Assembly: GCA_026874595.1 (NCBI GenBank)
Contig: CM049318.1
Coordinates: forward strand, 15,024,241 to 15,088,240
Direction of reading: 5' to 3'
Source of the DNA: Sipunculus nudus
Lineage: Eukaryota > Annelida > Sipuncula > Golfingiida > Sipunculidae
DNA length: 64,000 bases
A program made the position numbers and the translations under genes. This document shows, in pieces, positions 37,130 to 49,045 of this stretch (position 1 is its first letter; the number at the start of each line of letters is the position of its first letter). The notes under the pieces were generated by a model, which had not been told where the DNA came from, did no database searches, and saw only the letters and a list, made by a program, of their open reading frames with translations.

Positions 37130-37240
37130 AATAATATCCCATTCCCAGTATCAAAAATTAGATTTTTTGGTGTTATATTGGATGATATATTAAACTGGCA
37201 CAGTCAGATTATGATGTTACATAATTAAATCTCTAGAGGA
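37130..37240 (+). pseudogene. LINE reverse-transcriptase relic
   Basis: In frame, the sequence from about 37134 translates to IPFPVSKIRFFGVILDDILN followed by WHSQIMML. The IRFFGVILDDxLNW phrase matches the signature just after the catalytic block of non-LTR retrotransposon reverse transcriptases (typically KFLGVxxDxxLxW). A stop precedes it (TAA in GATTAATAATATC) and another follows within 30 codons, so it is a broken fragment. Traces of the downstream thumb region may continue to about 37500, but frames are interrupted. Confidence 0.55.
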
Positions 37241-40200
37241 TAAGGAGCTGAAATTATGTAAAGCTTGTAAAGCATTACCTTCTGCAATGATCTGCAATAT
37301 GTCTTAGGTCTTGAACTAGATTGAACATTTAGGTCGTACACAGATACAAAGTGATGGTGTCACAACCCTGTTTGTATTAACATCACTTACAATCCTTTGT
37401 TATGTGATAACATTTCTCTCCCAAAGATCCAGTCAGATAACCTGTTATTGCACAGTCTAACAGCCTTATGGTATAGAAATCTGTCCCCCCCCCCAAAAAA
37501 AAAAATTAACAGTTAAGCTGGTCGGCTAATAGAGAAAATCAGGATGAGGACTGCTGTGTGCTAAACTTGTTCTCTGTCCCCAATACTTCTCAAACTCATC
37601 TCAAACTCATCTCACAGGGTTGCCAGCTATAAACTCTGAAAATAATTCTCTGACTTTTCCCTAACTTTCAGCTGGTTCTGAAGGGTAAACAAACACGCCA
37701 AATTCAAAATTAGGTCTCAAAAACTTACATTTTACTGCTAACCTAAACCAAATCCTTATTTGAAAACTGGAATTGGAATGCTGGTACCTGCACAGGTTCA
37801 TGTCCTTCTATAAAATGTTTACTTGTACTATATATTAGTAGTGTATGACTGCTCAGAAACAGTTGGCCCATGTGCACAAAAATCAAAGGGAAACAAGATT
37901 AAACCTTTACAAACACAACAGACCTTCAACTGAAAATGAAACTAGTATGAAATTATTGAATGCTGGCTCAGGAGGCAAGAGATACCAAAGCCTCTCTACC
38001 TGATTATCATCTACATGTACAATGAGTCACTGTAGCCATTGAATGTTCCCTGACTTATCCCTGACCTTTGGAAACCCTGGTACGGTTATATAAATTATGC
38101 AGTCATCTGATTGGTGATTGATCAGGCTAAAATTGGAGGCTGCATCACTTTTCAATATTAAATCACCATGCAGTCATGATGACATCAATATGCTGTATGT
38201 GACCCAACTATCATTGGTAAAAAAATCACAATAATGAACACTATGAATAAGTTAGCTACTCTTCTCAGCTTACTATTATTTTTCAAATCCTGACTTAACT
38301 GTTGCGGCATGCCTACATTAATGTACCTCTAAACAGGTTGACTATTAAAGATACCAGACATCAGGGCATCAACCTCAGTGGGTTTATTAACGCTCCACAC
38401 AAAACAAGCCGCAGTCATTTCAGCGTCCCCTTTAACTTTTATGATGTGGTAGTTTTTCCTCCTGTGACTATGTTTGAATCATTCCGCTCCTTTGATTGTA
38501 ATGGCCACTGATGGGCAATGAGCCCCCAAATCCTAAATTTATTGTGGATTAACAGTTTGCTCAGGGGATGAAAATACACAAAAGGATCGACTGAAACGCA
38601 GTGATAAGCAGTCATCCCACGATATAGGAGCAGCGATATTGCATCGATGGCTCTCGACATAATGGCTTTTGTTAAACCCTGTAAAAACTGTACTTCGCCT
38701 TGGCGCTACTTCAAAATGCATTTACTGGACTCAGGACTTTGTTATGTGTGTAACTTAAACAGGACTGGCTGCCACACTTTGAAACAAGCAGACAGTGATT
38801 TTACCATATTTTATATATTATTTAACTGGCTGCAAAGGGACCTTGGTACAGGACATGGCATCACCTTCAATTTCACCATAGTAATCATTTCTCCTGCATA
38901 AACAAGAGCCTGGCTTAAAATTTTTTTGTAAAAATTTCTGTTATGACCATGCAGCCAAACAATGAACCAATTAAAATGATAATAATTAACAGATATTATT
39001 TTTTAATAAAAGCATTAAAAACTCATCTAAAAGAATATTTAAAAGGTAATTTTTTTCTCTGAGACAAGACTTAATGAATTAAAACTAAACCCTTCTTCAA
39101 TCTTCACCTAAACAGGCAAGTATTTGCTTACACTAAACCTACCCCTTATGACAATTAAGCACTCTGTTTATCATCTCTGGCAAACATTTTAATGACACAA
39201 CCAACCCACTAAAAGCTACTTTTTGGTCGTTTCCTCAGGAGTCTAGTTAGCATTGTTTCATTGTGTTACAGCAGTAATTGCAGGATATACTAAAAAAAAA
39301 AAAAAAATCCTTACAACAGTCTCCTGACATAGTAAAAACGAAAATATAAACAATTGAATATACAATATATGGATATGTACAATTTTATGTCAAATAAACT
39401 TCTTCTTCTTCTTCTACTAATATAGCACTCAATTTTTCAGGGTTCTTCCTTAGTGATGGTTCAGACATGTGTGGAGACTGAATCCAATCAGGACTGATCT
39501 AAACAGTTTGTTAGAGAGAAGAATAAAGGTCAAAACACACTGGCACAGGAAGTACGCATGCGTTACGTGGGCAGCAAAACGGAAAAAATCTCTTCTCTAT
39601 ATATGACTTATGACAAACACACTTGTGTTGGTGGTAAGCCTTAGGCAGGCAGCCAGTTGTGGAGTTTGTGATCACTCCCTGGGCAATTTTTGGCGCTTGC
39701 CGTTTATATATTTAATTATTTGATATGTAAATTACAAGCATATATGTTCTCCCAGATAAATATTGTTATATATAACATAATTATTGTTCACCAAATATCA
39801 TGACCATTTCATGAAATTTACACTAAACAGGGGTAAAGTACCATGAATGATCTCAACATCCCACAAATTTTCCTAAGTGTTGCATGCTCAAGTCTGTTTT
39901 GAAAATGCCGCGGTACCGCCTTGTGAATGCATACCATCTTCGTGCTGCCCACCTCAGTGGGTTTTGCCTTAAGATTTCAGCACTGGTTTGTCCAGTTTTG
40001 TTCATATTTTGCAAGCTGACTGCATGGGCTATAAATATTTATCAGAATGAATTTTTTTCACAAAAAAAACATGCAGAATCCCCATAACAATTCCCAAAAC
40101 TGAGAAAATAATACTTAATTTACACAGGACTGACAATGAAGAACTAGATCACCAGTTTATTTAACTCCTCCAAGAAGCCATTTGAAACAATTTGTGTATC

Positions 40201-41035
40201 AAATTCAGGGGAAAAAATATGCAAAGGTTCAAAAGTTATGGGTTTCACTGTATTTTAGGAGATTTGACCGGTCAATCAAGGTCTTAACTATATGCAAATT
40301 GAAAATAATCCTGCTTTTAATTTAATAAAAGAGATTCAGGTTGATCCTTGTATCCCCTGTATGTTATGGTATATGCTGCGAAAGAAATTCCAAATTCATT
40401 ATATTATTTTCAGTATACAGCATTCCTGTTGTCATATGCTAATACTGATGAATTGTATCTTTGTAATTTTTGTGGGTCGATACTTATTCGAAAATCTGGC
40501 GCTTCACCTTCAATTTCTTCAATGATCTGTTGACAAACTACATGTCAGCGGGAGAAACTTTGGGATTTTATGAATGAAAACCTCACAGTCGCTGTGCCTA
40601 CGGTGCTCAATATGATGAACAAATGGGATTCTTTCACTGTAAAGTTAGGACACGATATAGCTACAGTGTGTATCAAAATGGAAATATGTCGTATCACTTC
40701 AATATTTGTATAATGCTTTGTTCTTTCACTCTGTTTAATCTGTAATTGATGACTTAGAGTACCCTAGCTTTAATTTTTAAAGAAGATCATAAATATTTGC
40801 CCTATACAGGCTCTTTAGTGTATTTGGATGTTATCCTATTTGTTTTCATTTGTGTTTGTTTTTGCATGACTCCAGCTGTTTTTGTTCTTGCATGACTCTT
40901 TATCTCTTGTATTCCTTTTGGATTGGATTGTGGCTATCTTTCAACCAAATGTACATGATATACAGCTGCTCTATATTAATTTTATACTATAATGTATTAT
41001 TCAGAGGAAATAAAGATTATCAATCAATTATTGCT
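37241..41035. other. Gene-free stretch with possible LINE traces and homopolymers
   Basis: Decayed LINE sequence may continue to about 37500. C/A runs occur at 37484-37504 and an A-run at 39293-39307. About 38340-38760 is less AT-rich and contains a frame with two CxxC motifs (38647-38901) that lacks other support. A short direct repeat (TTTTTGCATGACTCCAG and TGTTCTTGCATGACTC) lies at 40857-40895. Confidence 0.4.
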
Positions 41036-41070
41036 TTAGCTCAATGTGACTCAGGAAGTGAGCTGAGCTA
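41036..41070 (+). repeat. AGCTCA...TGAGCTGAGCTA terminal motif
   Basis: Reads TTAGCTCAATGTGACTC then GAAGTGAGCTGAGCTA, the same inverted terminal motif as at 14450-14480. It directly precedes the roughly 165-bp repeat units at 41077-41650. Confidence 0.65.
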
Positions 41071-41076
41071 AAAATA

Positions 41077-41650
41077 TAGCTGTTGCCAGCAGTCTTCTGG
41101 AACTTATAAAACTAGTCATGGTTAATAAACATATGAGGTTTCAAGACACTAGATCAGCTGAGAAACTGACATGACTGCTGTCATTTGACCGTCTCAAAAA
41201 TAGAAAATATGCAGATGGCCCTAACAATTGTCAGAAAATGATGAAACAATTTATGATCAATATACATGTACACCAGGTTTCAGGACACAAGATGAAACCG
41301 AAGTTGAGAAGCTGACACCATTGAATGATTGATGTTATTAAGGCAGTCTCAAAAACAGGGAAACAGCATCAACATAGATAATTACAGGTGGCACCATCAA
41401 TCTTCAGGAACTGATAGAACTACTTATGATCAATAAATATAAAAGGTTTCATAACACAAGAAGAAACCACAGCTCAGAGACTGACATGATATTGCTGTCA
41501 TTTAACTATGTCTTAAAATAAAGGGAAATAATTGGTAAATATTGAAAATAATACAGGTGGCACCACTAGTCTTCAGCAACTGATAAAACTATCCATGATC
41601 AATATGAAAACCAATAATCATGGCAACAATGCATTAATTAATGAAATGCA
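41077..41650. repeat. Tandem repeat of about 150-170 bp, 3-4 diverged units
   Basis: Each unit has CTTCNGGAACTGATAAAACTA-like start words (41088, about 41240, 41400 and 41573), then ATGATCAATA, AGGTTTCA, GAGACTGACATGA and TGTCATTTGAC. Variable gaps give 150-170 bp spacing. It follows the terminal motif at 41036-41070. Confidence 0.8.
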
Positions 41651-41689
41651 GGAGCTATTGAATCAAATTTTTGATTATTTTGGGGCCGT

Positions 41690-41898
41690 GCACAAACAAG
41701 TCCCATAATTCAGAGAAAATAGGTCACAGTGACCTAATTTCTGATGAGATTTTTTAAGGACCTCCCTGGATTTCAGTAAGAAGTTTCTAGTCTTATGCTT
41801 ATGATCTGTACCCTGCTAACATAGCATGGAATGATGACTGACAAAGGGTCAGATCACTATATAGCTCAATCAGCGTGACTGAGAGTCAGCTGAGCTAA
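41690..41898 (+). repeat. Fragment of the dispersed repeat family with AGCTCA...CTGAGCTA end
   Basis: It holds GTGACCTAATTTCTGATGAG and later ATAGCTCAATCAGCGTGACT then GTCAGCTGAGCTAA. The order of these phrases matches the copies at 13.1-14.5 kb and 52.6-52.8 kb. Confidence 0.65.
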
Positions 41899-41995
41899 TA
41901 ACTGCCATAATACTGATTATTCCTATACATACTCATATCAGAAGCTGTAAAATATTAAGCTATCATTCATTCTCATACATTAGTGTGCATATCAT

Positions 41996-42215
41996 CTTAA
42001 GGTCATAGCCTCAACATTAAAAATATATTAATCCTAACCCTATCATCTATAGGTCGTGGCCTAAACATTAGAAAAAATAATCATACCCTATCATCTAGAT
42101 AGGTCTTGGCCTTAACATTGAAATAAAAACAACTCTAATATCTATAGGTCATAACCTTTACAATGAAAAAAATTAACCCTAACTTCTGTAGATCATGGCC
42201 TTCACTGTTACTTGA
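41996..42215. repeat. Minisatellite of about 55-60 bp, four units
   Basis: CATCTATAGGTCGTGGCCTA, AGATAGGTCTTGGCCTTAAC, CTATAGGTCATAACCTTTAC and TGTAGATCATGGCCTTCACT mark successive units, with AACATTAAAAA and AATCCTAACCCTA between them. Confidence 0.85.
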
Positions 42216-42747
42216 AATGTTATTTGAAATGTGCCTCCTAGTATTTACTGTCAAACTGAAGTACGGTGTCCTTGAGCAGCGGTGCCTGGCGTAACACAGC
42301 AACAATACAAGAATTGAAGGTAACAGTCTTCAACAGCAATAACTGATGACACTTCTTTTCCCCGTTGACCTTTTTTTTCAGTGGAACATTATTGACGGCT
42401 CATAGTTGTTTCTCGGGAGTAAACCTGACATGCCCTATGCGCTGCCTGCGGGAGGATTGGGTCGATACCTATTCTAATCCTACTCAGGCGCTCACTACGA
42501 TGATACCACCGTAAACTACCAAACATGATCAATAACTGCTTGGTAACACCATCTGAGGGGTGAGAAGCTTAAATTGGAGTGATGGCCTTGTCACATACTT
42601 AGTCCAAATGTGTTAAATCTGAGTTCTCCATTGTTTACATGAGGCCATTCCAGAGCGTCTTTTTGGAAATGATGTCCATTTATTGCTTGCCTGGCTGTGC
42701 TGCAGGGCCAGGAACTTCATGAAAGTTAACTCAATGGGATCGTTTTC
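42216..42747. other. GC-richer unique island, gene-free
   Basis: ATGCCCTATGCGCTGCCTGC and GGAGGATTGGGTCGATACCT stand out in composition. Frames are short on both strands. A conserved element is possible. Confidence 0.35.
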
Positions 42748-42853
42748 CTAGGTCGCAGTCGCAAATCATGATGATGGAGAAACTAATGAGAACTTTCACG
42801 CCCAGACCAAGACATCCAAAAGATACGTCTGTGTTAACTATCCTCATGGTCTA
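42748..42853 (+). repeat. Dispersed repeat segment A, copy 1
   Basis: Begins CCTAGGTCGCAGTCGCAAAT and continues through CCCAGACCAAGACATCCAAA to GTTAACTATCCTCATGG. A second copy follows about 1 kb downstream at 43777-43880. Confidence 0.8.
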
Positions 42854-43175
42854 AACTGTATTTGCTTCACTACTAGACAAAAACAATAATTCTCCTGAAT
42901 CCCTGTAAAGTTTCTCAGGCGCACTTCACATTTCTGGCTCTATATGGTGGGCAGCTCATGGGCAGCCCGCATTCCTTGTCCTAAGGGTCGGGGCAGCTCC
43001 AATGTTCCATGAGGTAAAACACTTACATGAACATCATATAAAAAAAGAACAAGAACTATTATGTAGAGAGGAACAATTTTTAAAAACATATGGATCGATA
43101 AACATATTGATAGTTCTAACTGTAATTGATACCATGATACAAGAATAATCTCCATAAAGTGAAATCACATATATC

Positions 43176-43200
43176 TATTATTATTATTATTATTATTATC
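43176..43200. repeat. (TTA)n microsatellite
   Basis: Eight uninterrupted TTA units ending in TTATC. Confidence 0.95.
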
Positions 43201-43605
43201 AAAAACTTATATTGTGCTTTTCCTATGAAAAGCTCAAGTGTACATATTGCATGAAATTACATAAAATAGAATATGAATATCACATCTGATGTGATGATAT
43301 ACAATTAAATTCATATACATGCATATATTAATAAGTAATCCATGGAAAAGACAGATTTCTTAAATATTTAACAGACCCCAATCAAAATTAATTTCACCCT
43401 GTTAATGACATATATGATTGTTTAAATTTTGAGGATTTTGCTATATAAATAACTCAGGGAAATATTTGTCTCAGTAACCTTCTTTCTATTTCGACAGAGA
43501 ACTAATCATGATCCATCAGAGTGTGAAGTTTAAACTTCATTGGCCTTACGGTTATGAACTGGGCCCTGTTAATGAATTGACAGATGACAGGCAGAGAGTT
43601 ATAAT

Positions 43606-43648
43606 TTCAGCTCAGATGACTTAATTGCAGTCAGCTCACTGAGATAGA
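43606..43648 (+). repeat. Terminal motif of the dispersed repeat family
   Basis: TTCAGCTCAGATGACTTAAT followed by GCAGTCAGCTCACTGAG, a diverged version of the AGCTCAG/CTGAGCT end. Confidence 0.55.
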
Positions 43649-43776
43649 AACATGCAGTCCAACTTTTAGAAAACAAAAATAACTAGTCATTTTAAGGATA
43701 TTACTTTCTTGGCATGATGAAACCTTTTAGATGTAACTTAATTATGAAACAGTTGAGTGAAGTCTGCCACATGAGT

Positions 43777-44095
43777 CCTAGGTCGCAGTCACAAATCATG
43801 GTGTTGGAGAAGCTAATGAGATCATTCACGTCCAGACCAAGACATCCAAAAGACATGCCATGTTAACTATCCTTACATGGAATACTACGCTACACAACTG
43901 ATGTCAAAGATCAGTTTATCTGCAGATACTTATAACAAAAATATATACAACCTAGCTACTCTAACTCATCTTGCTAAAAAGCTAAACATTGTATAATGTT
44001 TCCTGTTTTATAGGTGATATTCACTGAGTCTTCCAAATTGTAATCCAACTAAAAAGCTTATAGGATGCAGCCAAATCAGTCACATTAACTAATTT
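43777..44095 (+). repeat. Composite dispersed repeat, segments A and B joined
   Basis: The first 100 bp match segment A (CCTAGGTCGCAGTCACAAAT ... AGACATGCCATGTTAACTAT). The remainder matches segment B at 46666-46900: AATACTACGCTACACAACTG, CATCTTGCTAAAAAGCT and GTATAATGTTTCCTGTTTTA. This copy shows that A and B belong to one longer family, about 320 bp or more. Confidence 0.8.
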
Positions 44096-44104
44096 CTGCT
44101 AACC

Positions 44105-44185
44105 ACACTTTGATTAGAGGCAATAAGAGGAATAGAACCCAGACCATGACGTGAGGACAGAAGCCTCGGCAAAGACGTGTACATT
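44105..44185 (-). mobile_element. Possible tRNA-derived SINE fragment (minus strand)
   Basis: On the minus strand, CTTTGCCGAGGCTTCTGTCC precedes GGTCTGGGTTCTATTCCTCT. GGTTCTATTCC is close to a pol III B box. The A box and body are degraded. Confidence 0.4.
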
Positions 44186-44566
44186 GTGCCAGACAACCAG
44201 GAAGTATGATGATATAAACAATAAAACGTGATGACATGCAATACACGCAACTGCCTCGGCTCAGACTGGGTTCAAGTTAATCTGTGAAGACCATGCACAA
44301 GTCAGCTGGCTAACACCACTTTCAAATAAAACAGTCTCAAATATTTTGGACAGGATAAGTATTAGTTCTTAAATATCATGCATTCACAATGACATTTAAA
44401 ATATTATCATGCATCCAGTCTGACATATCATGCATTCACATGTCATGTCCTAGGACAATCTAAGAAAGAATTCTAAGTTGTCTCTCATCTCTGAATATTT
44501 AAGTTGTATGTTTATCATCAGAATCTGAATGCCTTAATGATAACCATTTTCATATCTTCTTTCATT

Positions 44567-44587
44567 CTCTCTCTCTCTCTCTCTCTT
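44567..44587. repeat. (CT)n microsatellite
   Basis: About ten CT units preceding TTTATTGAACTC. Confidence 0.95.
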
Positions 44588-44904
44588 TATTGAACTCTGA
44601 ACCTTGTTCTATGTGGCTGTTGTGGGAGCAGATTAAATTTCTTGACAACAGTCTCCTTACATTTACAAAAACAACTGATATCAATACATATTTGAGAATA
44701 CCTACATTACTTTTATGTCAAACTAGATTTGGTCGGACAATGGTCCTCAGAGGGCCCTGCATTTCTGCTAGTGCTGGACTAGTTTACATATGGGTGAAAA
44801 ATTAGGTTAAATTTGAAAAATATCACAAACAGAAACAGGTTTTTATCAATATGCATGAGGGAAAAAATCATTCTGGATTTAAGAATATATGTCTGAAATA
44901 ATGT

Positions 44905-45430
44905 GTGCAAGAGAAAATCCCCGAATGTAGTCTGTTAGCCATATTTGATTTTGAGCAAGTCTGTAATTCAATAGGTTTGAAGCCCTCATAGGTACCAATC
45001 ATCCCTGTGAATTCCGGAAAGCTGCAGTAGGTTGTTGTTGAGTTATCACGCACGAAAGAAAATCAGCGATCAGGTTGTGGAGGCCATATTGGAATTCAGA
45101 TAGGTCTGTTATTCAATAGGTCTGGAGCCCTCATAGGTATCAATTCTCTGTGAATATAGGAAAGCTGCAGTAGGTTGTTGAATTATCACGCGTGAAGGAA
45201 AATCAGTGATCGGGCTGTGGTGGCCATATTTGAACCCAACAGGTCTGTAATTTGATAGGTCTGGAGCCGTCATAGGTACTAATCATCCCTGTGAATTTGG
45301 GAAAGCTGCAGTATGTTGTTGTTGAGTTATTGCGTGCGAAAGAAAGTGTCACTGATGTTTTGACGGAAGAACAGAAGGATGGACTGACATGGTGATCACT
45401 ATAGGGCACCGCTTGTCAAGTGGGGCCCTA
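44905..45430. repeat. 141-143 bp tandem repeat, three units, with a terminal CACCGCTTG end
   Basis: Units share GTCTGTAATTCAATAGGT, GAGCCCTCATAGGTACCAAT, GAAAGCTGCAGTAGGTTGTT and TTATCACGCGTGAA. GCTGCAGTA falls at 45021, 45164 and 45305. After the third unit the sequence becomes GACGGAAGAACAGAAGGATG, GTGATCACTATAGGGCACCG and CTTGTCAAGTGGGGC, which looks like the 3' end of a dispersed element; a mollusc-style repeat is my inference. Confidence 0.85.
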
Positions 45431-45454
45431 ATAAAATATTTTTGGCTTTCTCAA

Positions 45455-45715
45455 GGACAGGTCATGCATTCTCAGGGACATGTCATGCATATTCAAGGAC
45501 ATGTCATGCATTCTCAGGGACATGTCATGCATATTCAAGGACATGTCATGCATTCTCAAGGACATGTTATATGCTTTCTAATGGACACATATATTCCGAT
45601 GGACTTGTCATAAATTCTCATGGACATGTCATGTGGTCTTATGGACATGTTGTGTATTCTCTTGAGCATTTCATGATTTTTCATAGACATGTCATGCATT
45701 CACATTAATATATCA
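45455..45715. repeat. 22-bp minisatellite (GGACATGTCATGCATTCTCA), about 11 units
   Basis: GGACATGTCATGCATTCTCA and GGACATGTCATGCATATTCA alternate for six clean units to about 45565, then decay to 45715. Alternation of 'ttctca' and 'tattca' gives a 44-bp higher-order period in the clean part. Confidence 0.93.
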
Positions 45716-46665
45716 TATATGCATATATACAGACATGCACATGACCACCACAATCATGCTTGAACACTGCGAGGTGAAAACACTTTGGACATTTGTCAAA
45801 ATGTTGTGGTAGCATTCACACAGACAAGTTAAAAACTGATGTTTGACACAAGCTTTAATGAAAAAGCTTGTAGGTTAAAATATCCCTCATCTGTCTAATT
45901 GTGTAAATGTGGTTAAAATGCTATGAAAAACATCACATATATTCTTTTTCTTTATGATGTGTAAGGAATTTTATAAATATATCAAAATTAGAGAAAGATC
46001 TCTTACAGTAAGAGAAACTTTAACAATTCATAAAATAAAACAAAAAGAACAAAGCTTTTATGTGAAGTCACAAAGTTTAATTTCTTTTACTTCTGCACTG
46101 AACAACCAATTTTGATAATATGCTTAAATAATAGTATATTTTTATTATAATTAAGATATTATATATTTCAATATAATTATAAGCAGTTTTGAACACTCTT
46201 TAATTCCTGTATGTATAGATCCCCCAGTATGTATCATGTCAGTACCAAGCTCAAGCTAATGTCAGCTGATGTTTCCGTCATGCAAGCTAGTGCTGGAGCT
46301 CAACAATTTCCTATAGCATAAAATATGTACAGTTTCAGCTACCCCTCGGCCGGTTTATCATCAACAATTGTCCAGATTACAGACTTATCCCAATATATAC
46401 ACAGCTTTCACTGGGACAAAATGGGAAGTAAGAAGACATTGCTGCCTTCCTATGCGCAAAAGACAAACTTGAATACGCTGTTTGCCTGGATTACTTCTTA
46501 TTTTATCAAGAAAATTGCAGTTCCCTGGAACTGACTTTATCTTGATACACTAGCTGCACAATCCCGAAACATGGTGAATGTTATCTCTACTTCCCTGAGG
46601 TCTTAGTCTGGCCGGATACTTTTTTAACATCATGAAATATACAAGGATTAGCTTTCCTCTGCCTC
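45716..46665. other. Gene-free AT-rich sequence
   Basis: No supported feature. The 69-codon plus frame at 46325 has no splice or family support. Confidence 0.5.
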
Positions 46666-46900
46666 AGTATCAATACTACGCTACACAATTGATGTCCTAG
46701 ATCAGTTTATCTGCAGCCGTGTTTCGTTAACCCTGACACTTAACAAAATATATATGCAGCCTACTCTAACTCATCTTGCTAAAAAGCTCAACCTCGTATA
46801 ATGTTTCCTGTTTTATAGATGATATTTACTGAGTCTTCCACCATGTAATCTATCTCAAATGCTTAAAGGATGTTGCCAAATCAATAAGCTGTGTCTAATC
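46666..46900 (+). repeat. Dispersed repeat segment B, second copy
   Basis: Begins near AATACTACGCTACACAATTG and includes GATCAGTTTATCTGCAG, CTAACTCATCTTGCTAAAAA and TATAATGTTTCCTGTTTTAT. It is colinear with 43881-44095. Confidence 0.8.
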
Positions 46901-47500
46901 TATTGCTTGCACGAGCATTCCTCTATTAAATATACTACATAACGTCTTCAATCACAGTCCTCTAGACACAGCTTCTGTCTTAGTAAGCCATTATCTGGTT
47001 GGATATAGGCCTATTGGGTAAGTCTAGGACTGGAACCATACATTGGACAATCAATGCACTCAACTGAAAGCAGTAATGAATTAATAGCTGAATTGGAAAT
47101 GAAATGATCGACCCATTTCTGTTTTGGTACACTGATAGTCATTTCCATACCTTTTACATCACCGGCTTGTACTTAAGATGGTGAGGATCTAGTCAGCATT
47201 ATAGTTAAACAAGCTCAGTTCAATAAAACCCTGTATTAGGTGAATTTTAATATTACTTGATCTACATAAATACTTAGACCGTCTACATTATAATGTTAAT
47301 ATTAACATCAGTTGGGGGATAAAATATTTACTCACTGTCACAATGTATGAATGTTTGCAATTATTAGATGGGAACTGAAATGAAAGGCAATATATTCAAT
47401 AACTGAATTGAATCAAATACTTCTCAGCAAATTTACAGGCCTAATTAAGGCACTAGACGATGGAGTTGAAGGTGCCCCATTGATTTTGACCAGCTTTATA

Positions 47501-47869
47501 CCCCTTTCACACGGAAAATGCAAACCATTTTCAAACTGTTTTAGAACATACACACAGCAATCCAAAGCTTTCTCAAACCATTTTGGATCATGCTCAGGAT
47601 GTGGTTTCAAACTGTTTTGAAGGCAAATTCTTTTATTCCGCTTTGCTTATAACTGTCTTGTGTAAAATGGTGCGTACCCAGTTTTGAAGCAACAACTCCG
47701 TCACAGCGCAAGCGTGAATGCTTGTGTCGACATGTTGTTGCATTTTTCCACATGTGAAATGTACACAACAGGCATTGGTGCCAGATGCCCGTGTGAACTC
47801 ACCAAAATGGTTTGGCCAATTTTTTACTGGTGCCAGATTCTGTTTATATATGTTTTTGTGTGAGAGGGG
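47501..47869. mobile_element. 369-bp MITE with CCCCTTTCACAC termini
   Basis: The left end is TA|CCCCTTTCACACGG and the right end GTGTGAGAGGGG|TA, so the terminal inverted repeats match at 11 of 12 positions and are flanked by TA on both sides. Inner arms also pair loosely: AAACCATTTT near 47523 and 47574 against AAAATGGTTTGG near 47804. A TA flank fits a Tc1/mariner-type insertion, although TTA or TTAA readings (piggyBac-like) are possible because both flanks are T/A-rich. It has no coding capacity. Confidence 0.75.
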
Positions 47870-49045
47870 TATTAAAGGCAAAACCTCAGATATTTCATTT
47901 TTTCTATATAAAAAACAACAGTTTTTATAAAAATAAATAAACCTGAGGGATATCAACACAAGAAGGACATTCACTCTAAGTAAGTTCAATATGATTGGGT
48001 TTAATTTTATAAGGATAATACTACAGTAATATCCACAATGAACCCCTTGGAATATAGATAATAGGAATTATTATTATTGGGATCTGTTTCCAGGGTACAG
48101 AAAACAAGTCTATATTAACTGTGTGAAAGCAAATCAGTGTAGATGATCCTGATGCGGGTAGGGCAAGATATAACATGAATTACACAATGACAGAATCATA
48201 AATTAAAAATCTGACAAGACTTTTTTTAGCAAGTTTCTTGACAATTTGTATTTTCTTGAACACTTGACAAGCCCGGTGAGAAAAAATGAGTGTAAATACA
48301 GAGCCTGACTGGTGTAAATATAGTCACGTCTGCCCGCTGGTCCAGCTTGTCTCGTATACATGTCACGGGAGGGCCACTCCACAAAATATGTCATAAATAA
48401 CAGCATCTTCACAGTGACAGAAATGTATGGATTCAATCTTACAGCCTGGTCGCCAGCCCTCAACAGCATCAGTTTCCTCCAGGGCTCCAGGCCCTTACTG
48501 TCAGTGCTGCCACAGCCCTAAATGCAGCATGCGACCAGTACTGACAAAATGAAGTACAGCCATATATATATTATACCAGAATGTGCATATATCACTCTAT
48601 GTATTGGAAAAGTTGTTAAATATTTCCTATACTACTTTATCAATTCCTGGGTATTCTTAATTTCTATCTACTTTAATTTAAGCATTTAGGAGCCCAATTT
48701 CAATTGATGAATTCTTGCAGAGAATTAAGACTATTTTTTGAGTTCCTGAGATTTTGTAAACATGCACAGATGACAGCAACAGATTGAAGTCTATCATTTC
48801 TTAATATATATTCTAAATTTAACCTTACAATGAGTGCAATAAAACGTGCAAAATAAACCCCTGTATTTTTATGTAATAAACATATTTTGTTATTTAGTAT
48901 TTTTTAGTCATATTTGGCTTGCTAGATACTATACTGATAAAGGTTAAAAAATATTTAAAGGAGGGGTATTTATAGTCTGATATCCATCTCATCCAACTTT
49001 ACACTTTGCCCTCCTGATCTTTCAGGCCTCTTCATTCTTGTAGCT
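47870..49045. other. Gene-free sequence
   Basis: About 48290-48530 is GC-richer, with an 88-codon minus-strand frame (48203-48469). The frame looks non-proteinaceous at its 5' end and has no family match, so it is not called. Confidence 0.4.

Noticed and set aside
38647-38901. Plus-strand 84-codon frame with CKNC and CYVC motifs suggesting a zinc ribbon
   Set aside because: The spacing and context do not match a known zinc finger, and it lacks splice signals and flanking exons.
40292-40533. Plus-strand frame with a CNFCG phrase, considered as a LINE C-terminal zinc knuckle
   Set aside because: Only two cysteines fit, the expected H/C partners are missing, and adjacent frames have no reverse-transcriptase motifs.
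47633-47989. 118-codon minus-strand frame, the longest in the window
   Set aside because: It mostly covers the MITE and has no protein-like motif.
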